This document shows, in pieces, positions 56,611 through 64,000 of a stretch of 64,000 nt of DNA; positions within the stretch are counted from its first letter, which is position 1, and every line of letters starts with the position of its first letter. A program made the translations under genes and the position numbers. The stretch lies in NCBI GenBank assembly GCA_035772735.1, contig JASDFA010000019.1, positions 39,331,001 through 39,395,000 on the forward strand. The letters run 5' to 3'. The DNA is from Datura wrightii. Lineage: Eukaryota > Streptophyta > Magnoliopsida > Solanales > Solanaceae. Under the pieces are notes generated by a model. That model saw only the letters and a program-made list of their open reading frames with translations, did no database searches and was not told the origin of the DNA.

Positions 56611-58250
56611 TGTCGCTCAAGCGCATGCAAGCGCACGTGGTCGTCAAGTAATATAGGACTGGAAGCTCGATTATCGTACCCACAGAGATTTTTCAGTTTA
56701 ATCATTGTAAGGTTATTACTTTATTTTCACTATTCTAATAAAATAATTAAAACGGGGAATTGTTTGAAGAATTAACTACTAAAACTTTAAATGGAAAATT
56801 AACTACAATGGTTCCAAGCTTCGTTTTACTTCAATGATGATGAAAATCTAGGGCAATGGTATTTGGTTGGTTTCAAGTTTACTTTTCAAGACGTATTACA
56901 ATAGAACGATTCTTCCTATCATTGCTAGTTGCAAGTTACTACTATTTCTTGCCACTATCCCTAGCATCCAAGAACTATTTCATGAACCCTAATTCCTATA
57001 TCCATATGGTCATAGGAGAAGCATGAAACGAAAGTTATGTCTACTTGTATATAAACTAAACGAGGTTGAAGGGTATATCCCTATCCTTAACAACTACTTC
57101 TATCCTCTCACTAATGGGTTCAATGGATTTTGAATTCTTGTTTTGTATTTACCTAACCCTTTCAATTTTCTATCCAAGTACAATCAAAAGCCAATAAAGT
57201 TACTTATAAGGTGATTAATATCATAAATAATTTATTAAAACAACTAAATACAAACAACCATAAAAGAAGAATCAAATATAGATAAATAGTCTTTCAAACA
57301 CCAACCATCCATCATGGCCAAAACCCTAGAGTATGAGTTTAGCCACTCATAGACAAGTGGAAAAACACACATTTTATCATCATCAGACAAAGTAAAGAGT
57401 AAAGAAGAGAAGAAACCTAGTGTAGAACTTGGTATTCCTTCCAAAAGGCTTACAAGTCTCCAAAGATGAACTACATAATGTTAAACTAACAAAAGATAGT
57501 CGAAAACTTGTCCAAAACTCCCTAACAAACGCCCCTCGGGATATATTTATAGTTGAGCCTCGAAATGATGCTTCTACCCTCCAATACTTGGCTTTAAAAT
57601 CAGAAATTTCTGCCCGAAATAGGTCTGGCACGCCGCTCCCACCTTCTCACCATAGATTTAGTTAAATTTCCAGCAATTTCAGCTTTGAGAAAGACCTGGT
57701 GCACCGCCCTCTTCATCTCGCCAAGGACTTAACCAATTTTTCTACTCTTCTAGCACATCTGCAGCGCCACTATCACCATATCTCCAGAGTGCTAGTCAAA
57801 TTCTTGCACATTTGGGCCCTTCTGGCGTGTGGCCTCTTTTATCTCACAAGAATTTTGGTGATTTTCTCTAAGTCTAGGATGCTATAAGGCTCCACGCTCA
57901 CCATCTTTCCAAGGCAGTGAAATGATCATCTTCTAAGGTTAAGGAAATAGCGCAGGGCACCAGCTATAGCACCAGAAATGATAGAAACTTTGTCAAGGCA
58001 TTGGAGGTCGAGCGCTGGGCGCCAGCCATAGCCCTTAAACCTTCTTCTCAACTTCTCAATTCTTCAACCTTGATTCATTTTGGGTCCTTTTTCCCTTGTT
58101 TTCCTGCTCAAAACACCTCAAAAACATTTGTTAGCATAAAAACACACAAACATATGAATTTATGTATTTCATAAGGATTGTGAACTCAAAAAAAAGGTAA
58201 AAGATGGGCAAAAACAAGGAAAATAGGCATAGAAAATGTGCCCAACATCA
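56611..58250 (-). repeat. 5' LTR of E
   Basis: 1,640 bp, minus-strand TGATGTTGGGCACATTT...GAGCGACA. U3 carries the degenerate gcgccgccc...atctcacca units (about 57627-58030). Confidence 0.85.
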
Positions 58251-58639
58251 CGAATCATTAAAGAAATCTAAGCTGGGTATATACCTGATATAGCATGATC
58301 TTATGAGCCGAATCTGAAGGACTGAGTTCATAAAGATGAGAATGCTAAGAGACATGAGTTTACATACATAATGAGGGTCATGACATGAAGTTGATATTTA
58401 TGGAATGATGAAAGAAGACTAGAATCGCCATCTTAAGTGGTTACTTCTCATTCTATGAATTTGAGTACGAATACACTAAGGAGTACTTGGAACTTAGACA
58501 TGGGCATAAGATGTTCACATACAATATGAGCGGAGTATCACATTGACTGAAATATGAGAAGACACCTAAATAAGCATGGATCGATCTCCCACAATTACTG
58601 ATCCTGGGCCTTCACACTTCGAACTCAAGGACCTTATAA

Positions 58640-59040
58640 TCTCCCCTTTAGCTTAAAGGTCATTAATCTAATGATCTAATCCCCTTGTTAAACCTAGGCA
58701 AAAATCACTATATCTTAACTTCCCATTCACCTTTAAGGCTATCACTGAAGGCTTGATACTTCTCCTGTCATACTCCTCTGCTCTTCTAGTTCCTTACTTC
58801 AAGTTCATGAATTCATCTACCTTAGATTCTCTTAACTCCCATAGGAATAAATAGTTCGAGAGTGCCTCTTATCCTCTAATCGGCGTTATGCTTTGGAGCA
58901 TGTGAATGCACGAGTTAGGAGGAAGTTTTCATAGAGATAAACTCTATAGCACGAACTAGTGTATAAAAGATGGGAAGTTTCCTAAAACATCTTGTAGCTT
59001 CTTCCTCATAAGTGTGGCGCGATTCACAACCATGAAAAAG
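58640..59040 (-). pseudogene. gag remnant of F
   Basis: DNA similarity to the X and D gag genes, e.g. 'cttcaagttcatgaattcat' against X near 30480, and to the leader region shared by all three ('ctctacttaatgcgtcttcgg' against X near 31138). No usable frame is left. Confidence 0.55.
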
Positions 59041-59087
59041 ACTCTACTTAATGCGTCTTCGGACACCTAGGACACTCTAAACCTAAT

Positions 59088-59099
59088 GCATTGATACCA
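59088..59099 (-). other. Primer-binding site, initiator tRNA-Met type (F)
   Basis: Plus-strand gcattgatacca, two mismatches, 4 bp from the LTR. Confidence 0.65.
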
Positions 59100-59103
59100 A
59101 GTT

Positions 59104-60770
59104 TATTATAACCTGAGTTGGGACCCCGGATCAAGACGCGGGACCTAGAACCACGAACGGCTCCAAGCTAACCCATGTCATATACATAGCATGAATTAAT
59201 AGCATAACAAGCGAAAAACAACATAAGCATGAATAAGCAAAAGACTAGATATCATAAAACGTATATCAAGCGATAATATCCTAACACTAAACATAAAGAT
59301 AAATATACTAATTCTATGTCTAAAAGCCTCTATTAACTGATGAGTTGTTGGGAAAAGCCCTAATCTAACTCCAAAGTTTGAAACTAAAACAAAGTAAAAG
59401 AACTAAAATGAAGTAGGTAACTCTAGTCCTCGAAAGATGAGGACTCACCCCTACTAGCAGATCAAGTCTGGAACATTTATAACTGAGTCTGAGTACCTGG
59501 ATTTATATCATGAAATGATATAGCATAGAGTATGCGATCAATACTTTGAATGTACTGAGTATGTAAGGTAAGTAAAACATGCTTAGTAAAATGTTAGTTG
59601 AAATCATGCATTTAAATCAAAAGATCATGAGAGTTAGCACTACATACTAAAAGTTGTATCTCAGATATACATAATAATAAGATGGTTATCATAACTAAAC
59701 ATAATGACCAAAGATAAAAAAAAATAGAAATCATATGACTTATCATAGCTGAAATTTTAAGTAAAAGCTCATAAACTGATCATTAGGTCAAATCTGTTGT
59801 AAATCATAATATCATAAGTCATGAACATTAGTAACTGAAAACATGAGGAACAATGGGAGACTCGTCTTAACTGACACCCATCATGATAGAGCTTACATGA
59901 TACCCCATCACACTCAAGTAGGTAGAGCCATCCAAAACCTTGTTAGGGCTAAGGATGCTACCATGATATCAATATCAAGCTGAAGGCCCCTTCCAGGAGG
60001 AGAAAACTCTCAAGGGAGATCCCAAAATAGATATATACCTATGATGGTGCATAGTTATGAGAACCAGGGTTTACCTGAACCCCTAGCCTACTCGGTGCTA
60101 GAAACTACTCCCAAAATATGCATAGTGCTCCTAGAGTTTTTCAACAAAGCTGAAATCATAAATAACGAGCATAGCGCTCCTATATTTTTTTCAATGAAGA
60201 CGAAATCATAATTTACATGCATAGTCTGAAATCTAAACATGGGGAGTCCAGGATCCAAGTATACCATAAGTTGAAATTAGGAGTATTGACTCCAAACCAT
60301 ATGGTAAGCTGATCTTATAAAACTGAGTTGATTTATGAAAATTGTTTAACTAGTGTGGGCTACCCAAAATCATAAAATCATGTGTACTTGAAATATACTT
60401 CATGAGTCAAAATCATGAAATCATAAGTTGAGAGTTTATAAACATTCATGTATGCACAATATCTCATCGTGCTTGAAATCATGGATCATAAGCTTGAATT
60501 TTCATAAAACATGCATAATAGGGCATACTTTTCTAATAGCTTGAGAACATGAACTTATAATCAAATTAAGGATGAAATCTACCCATTTGACTTTAAACAT
60601 ACTTTAGAACATGAGGGAATTGAACCCATAGACATAACATAGGTAATTCCATATCATTGGGTTAGAACCATTAAAGTTTTTAAAAGCACACTTTATATAT
60701 GAAATTCAGAAATTCATGAGGGATTTGATAAGGGACATGTAATCATAATCATAGGAACATAAATTGAATC
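59104..60770 (-). repeat. 5' LTR of F, partial
   Basis: Matches Z, X and D LTRs over 'gatgagttgttgggaaaagcc' (59339), the 'tactttgaatgtactgag' block (59548) and the 'actcggtgctagaaactactcc' block. It is interrupted by G. Confidence 0.75.
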
Positions 60771-63717
60771 TGCAATGACCCGCCCAGCCGTTATAGCACC
60801 CTGACGACCTAAAAGTGGGTGAATTTAAATTTTTTGGAAAATTGGAATGAAGTCCCCAAAAAACAAATGGCATGAGATGAACAGGTTCGAATGGGTCAAT
60901 TCACACACGGTGGGCCCAGGCGTGCGTCCTCTAAGATGGGTTATCCTTCGCCATGGCAAGACCGCTGCAGCAGGTGATGTAGACCATAGTTTCCCAATCC
61001 CATTTTGATTAGAATTTTAAAACCTATTCTCTCCAAAAAAGGCTTAATAAAAATGCCTAAAACTAAAATAGACTTTTGGATAAAGAAGAGGGGCTAGGAG
61101 GTGAAGATTCATCCTCTATAGCTAGGACTTTTCTGCAAGAGCTCGGGAATCGGTGCAAACATGCAATTGAGAATGTCTTGACAATAGCTTGGCGCCTATG
61201 TAGGCTATGGTTTACTCACTTTTGTGTCAGAATTTGAATAGCTAAACATATTCATTCATATAGTTGATGTGCTTTGATGGGTAGGATCGAAACTTAGACA
61301 AATTGTTGTTGATTATTTGAAATCGGTGAGATTCTGAGGCTGAACAAATTAGAAAAGGGGTGATGATATCCTGGTAATGTGAAAACCCCAAGGGGGGAGA
61401 TTGCAATAATAATTAGTCTATGTGTAGGATGTATATAGGATCGAATCGATTGTATGTAGAATGACCTTCGGGTACAGAATTATAGAGTCAGTCTTTCTGA
61501 ATTGTGATATTGGATGATTATTCATATAAATCATATTTAAAGGATGGGATAACTGAATGGTTAATAGATTATAATTATTATAGAATGGGAGTTGAAGCCC
61601 GTAAATTAGGGTAGTTAGGCTTTATGTAATGACATATATGTGATGCGGTTAATATGGTATTGTTTGGGTCAGTGAATATTGTTCGTGTTGATGGTTCACT
61701 GTTGAAAAGATAATTGTCACAAATAAGCTTGATATGATGCGGCCTCCATTATGGTGGACATGATAGAGATGAGATACTAGATGGGGACGAAATAATTTGT
61801 AGGAGAAACTGGGGAAGAAAACTGGTCAAAGTACTATTGAACAGTACCACTGCAATGGGTATGGTACCGTAGAGCGAGACCATTGTGGTGGCAATAACAC
61901 CACTATAGCGGAGCCAAAACTAGAGAGTGGGCCAAGTTTCACTTCCCTGTGATGTTATGGATATTGAATTTAAAATCTTTGAATGTGGAATTGGGTTTAG
62001 AACTATGCATTTGATTATACTTGTGGACATGTATACATAACTTTTGTTGTGTGTGATTTATTGTTTGTTGTTCTATGAGGTGAGCCCAGAGAATGATAGG
62101 GAGTTGGTATTAATTGAATGTATGCATGAGATAATGTATGATATGGGAAGACAAATCATTGATATGATGATAAATATGAGGCTTGGGGCCAAAGGGAAAT
62201 AACTTAGAGAGCAGGTTAGTACGATCAGACGCTGAATGAAGGTTGGAGACATGAGTGGATCGTGCCCAAGGTGCGCATATGGGCGAGCGGTATGAGGGAG
62301 TACATAGATAGGTATGGGTAAAAGACTATGTGGCTGGGTGTATGAATATGAGTACACAAATAGGTATGATAAAGGTTTCATATGACTGGGCGTACAGTAC
62401 ATGAATTTCTAGAATCCCCTGCAGGTCATGACTGGAAGCAAGCATAAGACCCCTTGGCATGTGAGTATAATAATGTGACAGAGGCGTGTGCCCGGCATAT
62501 CACCGATGGATGATTGTGAGATAAAGATTGTGCAGGTATGGTTTAATTATACATACGATTGTAGAGATAGAAAGGAACATGTATACAAGTGTGATACATG
62601 ATATGCTGATATGATTCAGGTTTAAAGTGAGAAACATAGTTGGAATACCGTACATGAATATACGGTTCAGGTATGATATCTTATGGCATTTTTTGGTATG
62701 GAGATAGGTGGGTGTATGTACTTCAATGTTTAGGAAAATTAACTCCTTCAATATGTTTTGATGACTTCTATGTGTACTTGAATTAGTTAATCTGTTTTTG
62801 TGATTGAAGGTTGTTTTAATTGGTTTTGTGTGTTATGGAAGGAAGCATTACAGGCTTAATAAGAAGGTAGTGAATCACCGAAAAACAGCGAGTAGACTTT
62901 ATTAATTAATTTACTAGATTTAGAAAGGTCTGAAAATTCTGTAAGTAATTGAGTAGGTTAATAAATGGTAATCAACGGACTTTGTTGATCATAGGGAAGA
63001 GGTAAACAAGGTAGTTATGCTATAAAACTATGTGGTAGGATAGAATGGAATTGGATCAGGGAAAATCGGTTACTGACTATTGGGATAGCGCTGGAGCAGA
63101 CACATCACCACGACACCAGGATTGTTGTAGCGGCTTGAGCCTTCACTGCAGTGGAAATAGAGAGGCAGATTTAAGGATTAATCGACAACTAGGATTACAG
63201 AATAATTGCATGAACCTTGAGTCTTAAGAGATGGTAAGGTAGTTATTAATTTAGTAGATTGTTGCATAAGTGAAATAATTATTAATTTAGTAATGTTGAT
63301 TCTATGTTGATTATTATGTTGTTATGTGAACTAACTTTAATCAGCCGATGATGCCTACCGATACGTGTGGTGTACTGATACTACCTTGCTACACCTTTTT
63401 GGTGTAGGTTGTGGCAGGTTTGAAGTTCCTTCATTGGCATGGGGTACTCAGCATCAGCTTCTGTGTTCTTCTTCTCACACGAAGCTGTGTCATTTTGTCT
63501 TGCCATGTATTCTATTAGAGCTCTTGTACCTGTCTAGACTAGATCTTAGGAGAGTCATGGTTGTTTGGTAAGCTGGTATGATTATTTTGACTTATTGTTG
63601 GTTAGTGTAAATAAATGAGAAATTTTGGGTAATTAATGTAACGTTCCTCCAAGGGTTCTCTGATCGAGTAGAGTCAATGTAGGTGCCCATACGACCTACT
63701 TATTTGGGGTCATGACA
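60771..63717 (+). repeat. 5' LTR of element G
   Basis: About 2.95 kb, starting TGCAATGACCCGCCCAGCC and ending GGGGTCATGACA, with an initiator-Met PBS 3 bp later. It contains CCACTGTAG-like motifs near 61850 and 'cttggcgcctatgtaggcta' at 61188. The short reading frames inside are not convincing genes. The 3' LTR is beyond the window. Confidence 0.75.
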
Positions 63718-63720
63718 AGT

Positions 63721-63733
63721 TGGTATTAGAACG
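63721..63733 (+). other. Primer-binding site, initiator tRNA-Met type (G)
   Basis: tggtattagaacg versus tggtatcagagc. Confidence 0.75.
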
Positions 63734-63860
63734 TCTAGGTTACTGGTCTCACAAGTACAAGGGCAATGTCGAGCAGGATACTGCGGATTGGTGTGTAGAC
63801 ATCCACATATAATCTTCAGGAAGCTATAGGCATCTAGGAAGTTTTCTCTCTATTTCTTTT
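63734..63860 (+). other. Leader of element G
   Basis: Short untranslated stretch after the PBS; interrupted by H before any gag sequence. Confidence 0.5.
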
Positions 63861-64000
63861 TGTCACGACTCGAACGGAGGCCCAGATTGCAACACAGCAC
63901 AAGAAGCCCCGAGAGACCCCAAGTCGTCCCATGGCATAAGAATATAATCATAGCGGAAGTCTGAACTTAAACATAACATCAAAATACACAATCTGAAGTT
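63861..64000 (-). mobile_element. Del-like LTR H, left end
   Basis: Begins tgtcacgactcg like the 3' edges of the Z, X and D LTRs in minus orientation, and cuts the leader of G. It runs past the window end, so a solo LTR and a full element cannot be told apart. Confidence 0.6.

Larger units (their letters stand above)
48205..58250 (-). mobile_element. Athila-type non-autonomous element E (gag-pro plus ORF2)
   Basis: 10.05 kb, minus strand, same gene order as A and B but a diverged subfamily (same as C and K): 5' LTR 56611-58250, PBS, gag, protease, hairpin, internal promoter, intron, ORF2, 3' UTR, PPT, 3' LTR 48205-49836. No RT or integrase. No TSD can be tested on the left because the LTR is shared with C. 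Confidence 0.85.
58251..60770 (-). mobile_element. Del/Tekay-type element F, partial
   Basis: Minus-strand gag remnant, PBS and the inner part of a 5' LTR, cut at 60770 by G. The first ~390 bases (58251-58640) are unassigned and contain no gene that I can recognise. Confidence 0.65.

Noticed and set aside
62073..62751. Minus-strand frames of 109 and 83 codons in the G LTR.
   Set aside because: Hydrophobic, low-complexity translations with no family match, inside an LTR whose start and PBS are clear.
1..64000. CRISPR arrays, bacterial operons or a host plant gene.
   Set aside because: No spaced direct repeats, no ribosome-binding-site pattern and no non-transposon coding homology were seen anywhere in the window.

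Overview
This is plant nuclear DNA made entirely of nested LTR retrotransposons and their debris. I see no host gene, rRNA, tRNA or CRISPR array. Families (Athila-type elements primed by tRNA-Asp, Del/Tekay-type chromoviruses primed by initiator tRNA-Met, a Tork-like Copia, an endogenous pararetrovirus fragment) and AT-rich, high-decay sequence point to pericentromeric heterochromatin, most likely of a Solanaceae species (inference).

Layout. (1) 1-2322: end of an Athila-type element, K, minus strand (gag remnant, PBS, 5' LTR). (2) 3273-34086: an old Copia element, Y, plus strand, split in three. Its first gap (5542-17644) is a Del-type solo LTR, Z, interrupted by Athila-type element A (6128-15856, minus). 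Its second gap (17995-33465) is a Del-type element, X (minus, internally deleted), whose 3' LTR is interrupted by Athila-type element B (19410-29136, plus). (3) 34087-34790: a Caulimoviridae-like endogenous viral fragment, then about 1 kb of degraded LTR. (4) 35815-58250: two Athila-type elements of a second subfamily, C and E (minus), arranged internal-LTR-internal-LTR with a shared LTR at 48205-49836; C is interrupted by a complete Del-type element, D (37251-47253). (5) 58251-64000: Del-type element F (minus), cut by a long plus-strand LTR element G, itself cut by another Del-like LTR, H, that runs off the window. Five insertions (Z, A, X, B, D) are closed by 5-bp target-site duplications read directly in the sequence.

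The most interesting system is the A/B/E type of element. These have LTRs, a tRNA-Asp PBS, gag and an Athila protease (DLGAS), but no reverse transcriptase or integrase. In their place is a second gene, ORF2, of about 400 codons. It resembles the family annotated in plant genomes as 'putative plant transposon protein'. In all three copies ORF2 is preceded by a TATA-like box, a short untranslated exon, an intron-like interval of 681-703 bp with good GT/AG borders, and an ATG a few bases after the acceptor. In A and B the region before that TATA box carries two copies of a 40-bp palindrome that also sits just upstream of the LTR TATA box. In the second subfamily an unrelated LTR repeat type is likewise shared with the internal promoter region. 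This suggests a gag-pro retroelement, mobilised by another element's polymerase and integrase, that carries a separately promoted, spliced gene under LTR-like control. A conserved hairpin after the protease gene, another before the PPT and a conserved 3'-UTR island add possible cis-acting RNA elements.

All coding regions are damaged, mostly by C-to-T type nonsense changes and single-base indels, so none is expected to be functional as it stands. B is the least damaged Athila-type copy.
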